This document shows positions 36,501-46,048 of a stretch of 64,000 nt of DNA, piece after piece. The position numbers and the translations under genes are program-made. Under the pieces are notes generated by a model. It was not told the origin of the DNA. It did no database searches and worked only from the letters and a program-made list of their open reading frames with translations. The DNA comes from SHZI01 sp964407855 (GTDB taxonomy: Bacteria > Pseudomonadota > Gammaproteobacteria > Steroidobacterales > GCA-2729495): assembly GCA_964407855.1 (NCBI GenBank), contig CAYOXI010000004.1, positions 8,177-72,176 on the forward strand, read 5' to 3'. The stretch's first letter is position 1. Each line of letters begins with the position of its first letter.

Positions 36501-37556
36501 ATGAAGCTGCGCGCTGAGCAGTTCCAGCAGCAGCTCACGGCCAGCGCGGGTCCGCGAACCGCCAACGCCCTGGCCAGCCTTTACCTGTTTTCCGGCGACG
36601 AGCCGCTGCTCGTCAACGAGTGCCTCGACGCGCTGCGGACTGCGGCCCGCGCCAGCGGCCTGGACGAACGGGACAGTCATGTGGTGGATCGCCGCTTCGA
36701 CTGGAACGGTCTTTCGGCGGCGCTCAACAGCCCCTCCCTGTTTTCCCCCGGCAAGCTCTTCGAAATCCAGCTTCCCACGGCGGCCCCCGGCGACGAGGGA
36801 TCGCGTCGCATCCGCGATCTTGCGGCCCGGACGTGCGATGGCAACGTGGTGGTGCTGCTCACGCCGGCACTGAATCGCAAGGTCGCCGGATCCGCTTGGG
36901 TGAAGGCGGTGACCGAGCGGGGTATCTGGGTGGAAACCCGACCACCGGCGCTTGCCGAGTTGCCCCGATGGATCACGGCGCGCCTGGCTACCGCTGGCCT
37001 TCGTTGTGATCCGGACGGCGCTCAATGCCTGGCGGACTGTACCGAGGGCAATCTGCTCGCAGCCCAGCAGGAGATCGACAAGCTGGCCCTGCTGCACGCC
37101 CGCGGTACCCACCTGAGGACAGCGGACATCCAGGCGGCCGTGGCCAACGGCGCCCGTTTCGATGTATTCCAGCTCAGCGATGCAGCGCTGGCCGGTGATG
37201 CGGAGCGGGCAGTGCGGGTTCTGGCAGGCCTCAGGGAGGAGGGCATTGCAGCGCCGCTGGTGCTCTGGACCCTGGTGCGTGAGGCGCTGGTGCTCGTCGA
37301 TGCCGGCATCCGGGTCAGGCAGGGAGCGCCGGCGGGCCGCGCCCTGGAGGCGGCCGGCGTCTGGTCATCCCGGGCCGACCTCTACCATCGGGCGCTCAGG
37401 CTGCACAAGGCCGTGGCGCTGCGCCGGCTGCTCCGGATGACAGGCCACGCCGACCAGATCGTCAAGGGTGCGCGACCCGGTGAGCCCTGGAACGCATTGC
37501 TCGAACTCACCCTTGCGCTGGCCAGCCGGCCCCTGGCGCCGGCAGAACTCGCCTGA
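36501..37556 (+). CDS. holA: DNA polymerase III subunit delta
   Basis: 351 residues. The N-terminal AAA-like domain has LYLFSGDEPLLVNECLDALR, and further HolA blocks are LFEIQLPT and GNLLAAQQEIDKLALL. Delta opens the beta clamp within the clamp loader; no functional Walker motif is expected. It precedes nadD with a one-base overlap of stop and start (TGATG). Confidence 0.94.
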   Translation: MKLRAEQFQQQLTASAGPRTANALASLYLFSGDEPLLVNECLDALRTAARASGLDERDSHVVDRRFDWNGLSAALNSPSLFSPGKLFEIQLPTAAPGDEGSRRIRDLAARTCDGNVVVLLTPALNRKVAGSAWVKAVTERGIWVETRPPALAELPRWITARLATAGLRCDPDGAQCLADCTEGNLLAAQQEIDKLALLHARGTHLRTADIQAAVANGARFDVFQLSDAALAGDAERAVRVLAGLREEGIAAPLVLWTLVREALVLVDAGIRVRQGAPAGRALEAAGVWSSRADLYHRALRLHKAVALRRLLRMTGHADQIVKGARPGEPWNALLELTLALASRPLAPAELA

Positions 37557-38230
37557 TGGCCGTGCTGCAGGCGCCCCTCGGCATCTTCGGCGGCAGCTTC
37601 GATCCCGTTCACTTCGGCCACCTGCGCGCCGCCATCGAACTGATGACGGGTGCAGGCTTGTCGGAGGTACGCTTTGTGCCCGCCCGCCTGCCGCCGCACC
37701 GGCCGCCCACGGTGGCCCCGGAAGCGCTGCGCCTGCGGATGCTGGAAGCAGCACTGGCCGGTTTCCCCGCCTTTGGCCTTGATCAGCGGGAACTCCACCG
37801 GGCCGGGCCGTCCTACATGGTGGATACACTCGCCAGCCTGCGGGCGGAAATGCCCACGCGGCCCCTGTGTCTCATGCTGGGCATGGACGCGTTCGCCAGC
37901 CTGCCGGCCTGGCACCGCTGGCGGGAGATTCCGGAACTCGCCCACATTGTCGTGGGATGCCGGCCGGGGACGCCCGCGCGCCCCGGCGGCGAGGCGGGCG
38001 CGCTGCTGGCCGAGCGGGAGGTGCCGGGAGCGGAAGCGCTGGCCCGCCGTCCGGCCGGACTGGTGCTCGTCCGTGACATCACCCAGCTCGATATCTCGTC
38101 ATCCGCCATCCGCACACTGGTTGCGGCCGGCGGCAACCCCCGGTACCTGGTACCGGACGCCGTGCTTGAACTGATCGAAAGAACCCACATCTATGCCCAT
38201 CCCAAGGAGGTGCGAACTCGTGCGCAGTAA
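37556..38230 (+). CDS. nadD: Nicotinate-nucleotide adenylyltransferase
   Basis: 224 residues. The nucleotidylyltransferase motif FGGSFDPVHFGHLRAA is near residues 10-25 and the second motif DISSSAIRTLV near the C-terminus. It makes deamido-NAD from NaMN and ATP. The gene overlaps rsfS by 11 bases, the conserved nadD-rsfS-rlmH order. Confidence 0.96.
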   Translation: MAVLQAPLGIFGGSFDPVHFGHLRAAIELMTGAGLSEVRFVPARLPPHRPPTVAPEALRLRMLEAALAGFPAFGLDQRELHRAGPSYMVDTLASLRAEMPTRPLCLMLGMDAFASLPAWHRWREIPELAHIVVGCRPGTPARPGGEAGALLAEREVPGAEALARRPAGLVLVRDITQLDISSSAIRTLVAAGGNPRYLVPDAVLELIERTHIYAHPKEVRTRAQ

Positions 38231-38564
38231 GAAGCTGTTGGCGCTTGCGGAAGATGCCCTGGCCGATCTCAAGGCCCGGGATGTGAAGGTGCTCGACGTC
38301 CGGCGGCTGACCTCCATCGCGGACTACATGGTCGTTGCCAGCGGCACCTCGGATCGCCACGTGAAGTCGATCGCCGACCGGCTGGTCCAGCGGGCCTCGG
38401 AAGCCGGCTGCCCGCCGCTCGGCGTCGAGGGCACCAACGGCGGGGAGTGGGTCCTGGTGGACCTGGCCGATGTGGTGGTCCACATCATGCAGCCCCGGGT
38501 CCGGGATTTTTACAAGCTGGAGAGTCTCTGGGACATGGGCACGCCGGCCAGCGCCTCTGCCTGA
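38220..38564 (+). CDS. rsfS: Ribosomal silencing factor RsfS
   Basis: 114 residues from the GTG preceded by AAGGAGG at 38203-38209; an upstream ATG at 38193 would place that strong site inside the gene, so I prefer the GTG. RsfS blocks motifs: VLDVRRLTSIADYMVVASGT and GEWVLVDLADVVVHIMQP. It binds L14 and prevents subunit joining in starved cells. Confidence 0.95.
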   Translation: MRSKKLLALAEDALADLKARDVKVLDVRRLTSIADYMVVASGTSDRHVKSIADRLVQRASEAGCPPLGVEGTNGGEWVLVDLADVVVHIMQPRVRDFYKLESLWDMGTPASASA

Positions 38565-38630
38565 CCGGCGTTAGCCGGTGGCCGTGTATGATCCGGTGCC
38601 CCCGGCAGGCCTGCCGTTCCCGATCCGCGC

Positions 38631-39101
38631 ATGAAACTGAGACTCCTCGCCATCGGCAGCCGCCCCGACGACTGGGTGCGCAAGGGCGTGGAGATGTACC
38701 TGACCCGCCTGCCGCCCCAGCTCAGCCTGGAAATCGTCGAGATACCACTGTCCCTGCGGTCCTCGGGCGGAGATCCCGCGGTGGCCAGGGAGAAGGAGGG
38801 CCGGCGGATCCTCCAGCGCCTCAGGGCCGACGAGCATGTGGTGATCCTGGACGAGCGGGGCAAGGCCTGGAACTCCGTGGGCCTTGCCCGGGAACTGGCC
38901 GCCTGGCAGGCCGGTGCAAGGCCGGTGGCCCTGGTCATCGGCGGGCCGGAGGGACTGTCGGATGAAGTACGTCGGCGAGCCAACCAGAGCTGGTCGCTCT
39001 CACCGCTGACCTTCCCGCACGGACTGGTCCGGGTCGTCGTGGCGGAGCAGCTTTACCGGGCCTGGACCATCCTGCAGGGGCATCCTTATCACAAGCCATG
39101 A
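38631..39101 (+). CDS. rlmH: 23S rRNA pseudouridine(1915) N3-methyltransferase
   Basis: 156 residues (E. coli 155). SPOUT knot motif ALVIGGPEGLSDEVRRRA and the C-terminal RVVVAEQLYRAWTILQGHPY ending are typical. It methylates pseudouridine 1915 of helix 69 in 70S ribosomes. A TATGAT with C-rich discriminator at 38587-38592 may be its own promoter. Overlaps maf by 4 bases. Confidence 0.95.
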   Translation: MKLRLLAIGSRPDDWVRKGVEMYLTRLPPQLSLEIVEIPLSLRSSGGDPAVAREKEGRRILQRLRADEHVVILDERGKAWNSVGLARELAAWQAGARPVALVIGGPEGLSDEVRRRANQSWSLSPLTFPHGLVRVVVAEQLYRAWTILQGHPYHKP

Positions 39102-39706
39102 ATCCGGAATCGCAAGTGACTGAAACCTCCATCGTCCATCTGGCCTCCGGTTCACCGCGCCGCCGGGAACTGCTGCAGCAGATCGGGGTGCCCTTCGTCG
39201 TACTCCCGGTCAGCGTGGATGAGACCGTCCGGCCAGGCGAGTCCGGCGCCGACCTGGTGTGCCGGCTCGCGATGGCGAAAGCGCGGGCTGGTATCGCCCT
39301 GCGGCCCGATGACGAAGTGCTGGTGATCGGCGCCGACACAGCCGTCGCGCTCGGCGACGAACTATTCGGCAAGCCTGCCGACGAGCCGGATGGAATTCGC
39401 ATGCTCACCCGGCTCGGAGGCCGCACCCACGAAGTCTGGACGGCCGTGGCCATTGCCCGGGGCGGCCGGGAGCGCGTGGAGCTCTGCCGCAGCGAGGTGA
39501 CCTTTCGTGCCATCAGCGTGGCCGATGCGCGCGCCTACTGGCAGACCGGAGAGCCGGCCGACAAGGCCGGCGCCTACGCAATCCAGGGCCGGGGAGCCGT
39601 ATTCGTCGCCAACCTGAGCGGCAGCTATTCCGGCGTGATGGGACTGCCGCTGTTCGAGACCGCGCGTCTGCTCGACGCCTTCGAACGACCGGTGCTGCAC
39701 CGGTGA
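39098..39706 (+). CDS. maf: Maf family nucleotide pyrophosphatase (YhdE type)
   Basis: 202 residues. LASGSPRRRELLQQIGV, GADTAVALGDELFGKP and DKAGAYAIQGRGAVFV are the Maf motifs; the last matches YhdE (dTTP/UTP pyrophosphatase) rather than YceF. It cleans non-canonical or excess nucleotides. Start ATG overlaps the rlmH stop. Confidence 0.94.
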   Translation: MNPESQVTETSIVHLASGSPRRRELLQQIGVPFVVLPVSVDETVRPGESGADLVCRLAMAKARAGIALRPDDEVLVIGADTAVALGDELFGKPADEPDGIRMLTRLGGRTHEVWTAVAIARGGRERVELCRSEVTFRAISVADARAYWQTGEPADKAGAYAIQGRGAVFVANLSGSYSGVMGLPLFETARLLDAFERPVLHR

Positions 39707-41163
39707 GCGAGGAGATCCTCATCAATCTCAGCACCCGGGAGGCGCGGGCCGCCGTGATCGAGAACGGCGCGCTGCAGGAGATCCTGATCGAGCGGGCTGC
39801 CCGCCGCGGCCTTACCGGTAACATCTACAAGGGTCGCGTGGCGCGGGTACTGCCGGGCATGCAGGCGGCGTTCGTCGAGATCGGCCTCTCCCGTACCGGG
39901 TTTCTGCACGCCTCCGATGTGGCGCCTCCGCCGGGCAGCGAGGCGGTGGCCGGTGAGCCGGACATCCGGCAGCTGCTCCGTGAGGGCGACACCGTCCTCG
40001 TCCAGGTGGTCAAGGATCAGCTGGGCAGCAAGGGTGCCCGGCTCTCGACCTACATCACCATGCCCTCCCGCTTCGTGGTGCTTCTGCCGATGGAAACGAC
40101 CACCGGGGTCTCGAGTCGCATCGAGGACGAGGCGGAGCGATCCCGTCTCAAGGGCCTGCTGACCGAAATGGCCGGGCCGGCTCCTGCTCGCGGCTACATC
40201 GTGCGGACCGCAGCCGAGGGTATCGACGGGAACGCATTGCGCAGTGACGCCGAGTTTCTCCAGCGGCTGTGGGCTGTGGTGGAACGCCAGGCCGCCTCAG
40301 CCAGCGTGCCCTCGCTGGTACACGAAGACCTGCCACTGGCCATCCGGGTGCTGAGGGATGTGGTGCACCTGGGCACGGAGCGGGTGCGGATCGACGATGA
40401 GCGGGCCCATGGGCAGCTGAGCGAGTTTGCCGCCAGGTTCATGCCGGAACTCCTGCCCCGCATCGAGCATTACACGGGCCAGCGGCCAATCTTCGATCTC
40501 TACAATGTCGACGAGGAGATCCGCAAGGCTCTCGAGCGCAAGGTTGAGCTGAAGTCGGGCGGTTACCTCGTCATCGACCAGACCGAGGCGTTGACCAGCA
40601 TCGACATCAACACGGGCGGCTTCGTCGGCCACCGCAACCTTGAAGACACCATTTTCCGCACCAACCTGGAGGCGACCGTGGCCATCGCCCGCCAGCTCAG
40701 GCTGCGCAATCTGGGCGGCATCATCGTCATCGATTTCATCGACATGGCGGAGGAGACTCACCGGCAGCAAGTGCTCGCCGCTCTCACCGCCGCGCTGGCC
40801 GGGGACCACGCGCGCACCCATATTGCCGACGTGTCGCCACTTGGCCTGGTCCAGATGACCCGGAAACGAACGCGCGAAAGCCTGGAACATCTGCTGTGCA
40901 AGCCCTGTCCAACCTGCGAGGGCCTCGGGCGCGTCAGGACGCCGGAGACCGTCTGCTACGAGATTTTTCGCGAGATACTGCGGCAGCACGGACAGTTCAG
41001 CTTCCGGGAGTTGGTCATTCTTGCGCATCAGGACGTCATCGAGCTGCTGCTGGACGAGGAAGCGTCCGGCGTGGCGGAGCTTGAGGAGCTGACCGGCAAG
41101 TCCATCCGCCTGCAGACGGAGGGTCTGTGCGCGCCGGATCAGTTCGATGTGGTTCTGCTCTGA
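39703..41163 (+). CDS. rng: Ribonuclease G
   Basis: 486 residues (E. coli 489), GTG start overlapping maf. An S1 domain (about 35-125) begins NIYKGRVARVLPGMQAAFVE. The catalytic aspartates lie in LTSIDINTGGF and IVIDFIDMAE, and the zinc-link CPTCEGLGR is present. It lacks the long C-terminal scaffold of RNase E. It processes the 5' end of 16S rRNA and decays mRNAs. Confidence 0.96.
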   Translation: MSEEILINLSTREARAAVIENGALQEILIERAARRGLTGNIYKGRVARVLPGMQAAFVEIGLSRTGFLHASDVAPPPGSEAVAGEPDIRQLLREGDTVLVQVVKDQLGSKGARLSTYITMPSRFVVLLPMETTTGVSSRIEDEAERSRLKGLLTEMAGPAPARGYIVRTAAEGIDGNALRSDAEFLQRLWAVVERQAASASVPSLVHEDLPLAIRVLRDVVHLGTERVRIDDERAHGQLSEFAARFMPELLPRIEHYTGQRPIFDLYNVDEEIRKALERKVELKSGGYLVIDQTEALTSIDINTGGFVGHRNLEDTIFRTNLEATVAIARQLRLRNLGGIIVIDFIDMAEETHRQQVLAALTAALAGDHARTHIADVSPLGLVQMTRKRTRESLEHLLCKPCPTCEGLGRVRTPETVCYEIFREILRQHGQFSFRELVILAHQDVIELLLDEEASGVAELEELTGKSIRLQTEGLCAPDQFDVVLL

Positions 41164-41175
41164 CGGTTCCGGCCC

Positions 41176-44100
41176 ATGAGCAGGCGCAGCGTCCCCCGGC
41201 GGGTGCTGGGCTGGCTCGCCGGCCTCGCGGCGGCCACACTAATCCTGCTCGCCGTCGCGGTCGGGATCGCGCGCCTGCTGCTGCCGCTCGCGCCTGATTA
41301 CCAGGAGGAGATCCGGCTCTTCGCCAGCCGTGCCACCGGCCTGGACATCCGCTTTGCGCGCCTCAATGCCACCTGGCCCCTTCAGGGGCCGGAAGTGCGC
41401 TTTACCGACGTCCGGATCTTTACGCGCGACGGTGCACAGCCCGTACTCGACGCAGAGGAATTGAGCGTGGGCCTCAGCTTCTGGCGCATCCTGCGAAGCC
41501 AGCGCCTGCTGCCTGCCCGGATCGGTTTGCGGAAGGCGGACCTGCAGGTTGATCGCCTGACGGATGGCCAGCTGGCCTTCAACGGGATTCCGGTGGCGGA
41601 GCTGATTGGCGAGTCCAGGGGCCGGCCGCTGCCGCGCCTGGACGTGGACCTGCAGGACATCGCCCTGCGGATCCGCGACCCGTCCAGGCAGGTTCCCCGG
41701 GTGCGGCTGCAGGTCCGGCAGCTCAAGCTGGGCGTGGACCCCGACGTGATCAGTTACCGGGGCAGCTTTGACGGGCGGGATGGGCTGGGCAGGAACCTGG
41801 AGGCGAGTGGCCAGGTTCCGGTCGGCCTGCTGCAAGCAGCCATGGCCGGGGAAGGTGAATCCCCTCCGGGAGGCACCGGCAATGACAGCCCCGGTGATCA
41901 GGCGTGGGAACTTCGGTTCAGCGCCTCAGAGCTGGACTTTCCACGCTGGCTTGCCCTGATCCTGGATGAGGCGGTGCCCCTTGAGGCTGGCCGGGGTGCC
42001 GTTGACCTGACGGCCACCCTGCAGGGGCGCCAGCTCCGGACACTCGCGCTGGACATTGGCGTCATGAACCCGCGCTTCACCGGCCTGGCTGAGGCCGACA
42101 ATGACTATCGGCGGGTCGCAGTTCGCGGCAGCTTCACCCGCAGCAACGCAGGCCTGGAAGGTGTGCTGGAACGCCTGGCCGTGGAGCGGAGTACCGGTGG
42201 CGCGTCGGCGGGCAGCGGCCGGATGTGGTACTCGGCAGCCGATGACGCGCCGGCCAGACTCCGGGCCGAGGCCCGCAGCGTCCGCCTCGAGCATGTCTGG
42301 CCGCTGGTGCGGCTGTTCGCGAACCCGGCGCTGGAGAATGCGGAGCTGCGTGACCGCCTGAGGCTGCCCGGGGGGCTGGTTCTGCCTGAGTCCCTGCAAG
42401 GCGAGATTGGTGAATTGCAGCTTGATGCCACGCTCCCGGAGGCGCAGGACGCCACCTACGCCGCGGAGGCGGGCTTCCGCGGCGTGGGCCTCACGATGCC
42501 AGGCGGGACCTGGGGGATCGCCGGTCTGACGGGCAACCTGCAGGCTGACGAGCAGGGCGGACGGGTGGCCCTGAAGTTCCGCAACGGCCTGCTCCGCTTT
42601 CCCGCGCTGTTCCGGGAGGACATCCGTACGCGGGCCACCGAGGGGCAGATCGCCTGGCGGGTCACACCCGGCGGGCTCGAGGTGCTGACAGATGATCTGC
42701 GGATCGCAACTGAAGATGCCGAAGGCCGGGCGCGCCTGCGCCTTTCGCTGCCGCCCGACGAGTCGCCACTCGTTGACCTGACCGCACGGTTTACCGCGAC
42801 GTCGGCTCCGGCAGCCCTGAGATATGTTCCGCTGAAGCGCTTCAAGCCCCGGGTTGCGGAGTGGCTCGACCGGGCCGTGATTGCCGGCAGGGTGCCCAGG
42901 GCGGAACTGCTCTGGCAGGGTCCGGTGCGAGGCGTCCCCTATCCAGCCGGTGAAGGCCGCTTCCGTCTGGAACTCGATGTGGAGGATGTGGTGCTGGCCT
43001 ATGCCCCGGCCTGGCCACGCCTTGAGAACGCCGGAGGCACTGTGGTGATAGATGGCGCCACGCTGACCAGTACCGGGAATCGCGGCGTGATCGCCGGATT
43101 GTCGTTCCAGGACGTGGAAGTCGGCGTGGAGAACCTGCTCCGGGATGCGCGCCTGGCGATCGGTGCGAGTGACCAGCTCCAGGTGAACCAGATCCTGGGA
43201 TTCCTCCGGGAGAGCCCGGTTGCGGCCACACTTGATCCCCTGCTGCAGTCCGTGACCGGAGGCGGCAGCGTTGCAGCCGCCATCAGCCTCGAGGTCCCGA
43301 TCGCCGCACCCCGGGACTACCGCCTGCGCGGAACCTTCGGGCTGCGTGGCAACTCCCTGGGACTCAAGGGCGTCGCCTTCGGCCTCGCTGACCTGCGGGG
43401 CACCCTGCGGCTGCAGAACACGGTGCTGATCGCCAACGGGGTCGAGGGCCAGTTCCTGGACGAACCGGTCGAGATCCAGCTCCGGGCGGCGGTACCCGCC
43501 GAACCGGAGCTCTCGCAGGTTGTGGAGGTCACCGGGAGTACGCCGGCAGACAAGCTGGTGGCCGCGTTCTCCCTCCCTTATGGCAGCCGGTTCAGCGGGG
43601 ATGTCGGGTGGCAGGCCCAGGTCCAGGTCCCGGCACGCCGGGGCGGTCCGCCGCTGCAGATCGATATCCGGTCGGAACTCACCGGACTGCAGAGCAGCCT
43701 GCCGCCACCGTTGAGCAAAGCGGCCGGCCGGCCCGAAGCCCTGTCCATGGTGGTGCGCTGGCCCGGCGCAGCAGCTGTGCAGATTGTCGGCGGTATAGAG
43801 CGGGGTGTGAGCTGGGCCCTGCAGCTTGACCAGCGCCAACCCGGGGGCTGGCGCCTCGAGCGGGGCGCATTACGCAGTGGCGCCAGGCTCGCCAGTCTCC
43901 CGGCGGAGGCCGGCCTGAAAATCGGGGGCAGTTTCGACCAGTTGCGCCTGGAAGACTGGTTGCCGGGCCGCGGGATGGCCGATGCTGTCACCAATGCGGC
44001 CGCCGACAACCTCATCAACGATCTCGATATCGAAGTGGCCCGGCTCGCCGTGCTCGGCCGGATCTTCCGCGACGTGGGTATTGATGCCCGACGGGATGGC

Positions 44101-45156
44101 CAAGCCTGGCGGGCGGCCCTGCGCGGACCCGACCTGGCCGGAACCGTTACCCTGCCGCTCGCCGCCGGTCCCGACGCGCCTCTGATTCTGGATCTCGAAC
44201 GACTCCATGCCGGCACGGCGGACGCTGCGACCGGCGACGGATCAGCGGATCCCCGCAAGCTGCCACCCGTGCGGGCGGAGGTCGCCGACTTTTCGGTGGG
44301 CGACCTGCGCCTCGGGCGGCTCCGTGCCGAGGTCAGCCAGCGGGGTGATGGCGTCGTACTCGATCCCCTGCGTCTGGATGGCGACGGTTTTTCGATCCAG
44401 GGGGACGGCCTCTGGGTGGTGCTCGAACAGGATCCGGCCCGGCAGCGCAGCCAGCTGTCGCTGCAGCTGGATGCCACCAATATTGCAACCACACTCGTCG
44501 CCCTCGGCTACGACCCGGTGGTGGAAGGCGACAAGGCGGGGGTCACCGCCAACCTCAGCTGGCCCGGAGGGCCCCGGGCCGATTTTCTGGCCGCGGCCGC
44601 CGGCCGGGTAACGGTCGAACTTGCCAAAGGCCGCTTCCTGCCGGTGGAGCCGGGTGGCGGCCGGATCCTGGGCCTGCTCAGCATTGCCGCCCTGCCGCGC
44701 CGCCTTGGCCTGGACTTCTCCGACGTGGTGAACCAGGGCCTGGCCTTCGACGAGGTGCGGGGCGAATTCCGCCTTGAGGACGGCAACGCATTTACCTGCA
44801 ATTTTGGCCTGGCGGGACCCGCAGCGGCCCTGGCGGTCGTTGGGCGGACGAACCTGCGGGACCGGAGCTATGACCAGCTGGCAGTGGTCCGTCCTCCGTT
44901 GTCCGATGTCCTCGCCGTCGGTGGCTTCATGGGCGGACCGGTGGTGGGCGGTACGATCCTGCTGATGTCCCAGATCTTCCGCAAACCGCTGAGTACCATC
45001 GGGGAGTCCTACTACCGGATATCCGGTGGGTGGGAGAAGCCCGTGGTGGAAAGGGTCCAGCGCAGCGAAATCGACCTTTCTCCGTTCCGGGACTGTGAGC
45101 GCTATCTGACAGAGGTGCTGCAGCAATTGCCACCCGAGGCCGGTATCGCCCCGTGA
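41176..45156 (+). CDS. yhdP: YhdP family AsmA-like envelope transporter
   Basis: 1326 residues (E. coli 1266). One N-terminal helix (GWLAGLAAATLILLAVAVGI) anchors a long periplasmic beta-rich repeat region and a C-terminal AsmA-like domain ending with LSPFRDCERYL. The family spans the envelope and moves phospholipids to the outer membrane together with TamB and YdbH. It follows rng after 12 bases. Confidence 0.93.
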   Translation: MSRRSVPRRVLGWLAGLAAATLILLAVAVGIARLLLPLAPDYQEEIRLFASRATGLDIRFARLNATWPLQGPEVRFTDVRIFTRDGAQPVLDAEELSVGLSFWRILRSQRLLPARIGLRKADLQVDRLTDGQLAFNGIPVAELIGESRGRPLPRLDVDLQDIALRIRDPSRQVPRVRLQVRQLKLGVDPDVISYRGSFDGRDGLGRNLEASGQVPVGLLQAAMAGEGESPPGGTGNDSPGDQAWELRFSASELDFPRWLALILDEAVPLEAGRGAVDLTATLQGRQLRTLALDIGVMNPRFTGLAEADNDYRRVAVRGSFTRSNAGLEGVLERLAVERSTGGASAGSGRMWYSAADDAPARLRAEARSVRLEHVWPLVRLFANPALENAELRDRLRLPGGLVLPESLQGEIGELQLDATLPEAQDATYAAEAGFRGVGLTMPGGTWGIAGLTGNLQADEQGGRVALKFRNGLLRFPALFREDIRTRATEGQIAWRVTPGGLEVLTDDLRIATEDAEGRARLRLSLPPDESPLVDLTARFTATSAPAALRYVPLKRFKPRVAEWLDRAVIAGRVPRAELLWQGPVRGVPYPAGEGRFRLELDVEDVVLAYAPAWPRLENAGGTVVIDGATLTSTGNRGVIAGLSFQDVEVGVENLLRDARLAIGASDQLQVNQILGFLRESPVAATLDPLLQSVTGGGSVAAAISLEVPIAAPRDYRLRGTFGLRGNSLGLKGVAFGLADLRGTLRLQNTVLIANGVEGQFLDEPVEIQLRAAVPAEPELSQVVEVTGSTPADKLVAAFSLPYGSRFSGDVGWQAQVQVPARRGGPPLQIDIRSELTGLQSSLPPPLSKAAGRPEALSMVVRWPGAAAVQIVGGIERGVSWALQLDQRQPGGWRLERGALRSGARLASLPAEAGLKIGGSFDQLRLEDWLPGRGMADAVTNAAADNLINDLDIEVARLAVLGRIFRDVGIDARRDGQAWRAALRGPDLAGTVTLPLAAGPDAPLILDLERLHAGTADAATGDGSADPRKLPPVRAEVADFSVGDLRLGRLRAEVSQRGDGVVLDPLRLDGDGFSIQGDGLWVVLEQDPARQRSQLSLQLDATNIATTLVALGYDPVVEGDKAGVTANLSWPGGPRADFLAAAAGRVTVELAKGRFLPVEPGGGRILGLLSIAALPRRLGLDFSDVVNQGLAFDEVRGEFRLEDGNAFTCNFGLAGPAAALAVVGRTNLRDRSYDQLAVVRPPLSDVLAVGGFMGGPVVGGTILLMSQIFRKPLSTIGESYYRISGGWEKPVVERVQRSEIDLSPFRDCERYLTEVLQQLPPEAGIAP

Positions 45157-45220
45157 CTGCACCCGGCAGGCACGAAATTCGCCCCGGGATTAAACTGTCG
45201 CCAGATCCGGGATCAGCATC

Positions 45221-46048
45221 ATGAAGAACGTTCGTATATCCGCCATCCAGATGAACTCCGGCGAGGAGGTTGCCGCGAACCTGACGCGGGCGCGGCGGGC
45301 ACTGCGTTCCGCGGCAGCAGACGGTGCTGTGCTGGCGGTGCTGCCGGAGAACTTCGCGCGGATGGGCAAGAAGGAGTCCGACCGCATTGCGCTGACGGAA
45401 CCCGCGGGCGCAGGCCCGCTGCAGGACTTCCTCGCTGCCGAGGCCGCCCGCTCCGGCATGTGGATCGTTGGCGGCACGATCCCGCTGAAAAGCGATGACC
45501 CCAAGCGACCCTATGCCTCTACCCTGGTCTTCGACGGCAGTGGCAAGGTGGCAGGGCGGTACGACAAGGTCCACCTCTTCGACGTGCGCCTGCCTGAGAG
45601 CGAGGAGGCATACCGCGAATCCCGCAGCACCACGCCGGGATCCAAGCCGCTGATCGTCGAGGCGCCCTGGGGGGCGCTCGGCGTGGCGGTCTGCTACGAC
45701 CTGCGCTTCCCCGAGATGTTCCGCCGCATGTCGCAGGACGGGATGGACCTGCTGGCGGTTCCCGCGGCTTTCACCTTCCGTACCGGCGCTGCCCACTGGG
45801 AGACCCTGCTGCGCGCCCGCGCCATCGAAAATCTCTCCTACCTCGTTGCCGCAGCCCAGACCGGCACCCATCCGGCGGGACGCCAGACCTACGGCCACTC
45901 GATGCTCATCGATCCGTGGGGCGCAGTCCTCGCTGATGCGGGCGGGCGTACCGGGGTGATTACCGCCACCATCGATACCCAGCGACTCAAGGGGCTGCGG
46001 CAGCAATTTCCGGTGCTGGAGCACCGCCGCTTCAAGGCCACCGGCTGA
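45221..46048 (+). CDS. Carbon-nitrogen hydrolase (Nit1-like)
   Basis: 275 residues. Catalytic triad: Glu in LAVLPENFARMG, Lys in RYDKVHLFDVRLP, Cys in GVAVCYDLRFPEMF. Sequence and position next to tldD match the Nit1/YbeM group, which removes deaminated glutathione. Its stop overlaps the start of tldD by one base. Confidence 0.9.
   Translation: MKNVRISAIQMNSGEEVAANLTRARRALRSAAADGAVLAVLPENFARMGKKESDRIALTEPAGAGPLQDFLAAEAARSGMWIVGGTIPLKSDDPKRPYASTLVFDGSGKVAGRYDKVHLFDVRLPESEEAYRESRSTTPGSKPLIVEAPWGALGVAVCYDLRFPEMFRRMSQDGMDLLAVPAAFTFRTGAAHWETLLRARAIENLSYLVAAAQTGTHPAGRQTYGHSMLIDPWGAVLADAGGRTGVITATIDTQRLKGLRQQFPVLEHRRFKATG

Noticed and set aside
41926..43839. 637-codon open frame on the minus strand
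   Set aside because: Antisense to yhdP; composition is that of a reverse-complement high-GC gene and no family motif is seen.
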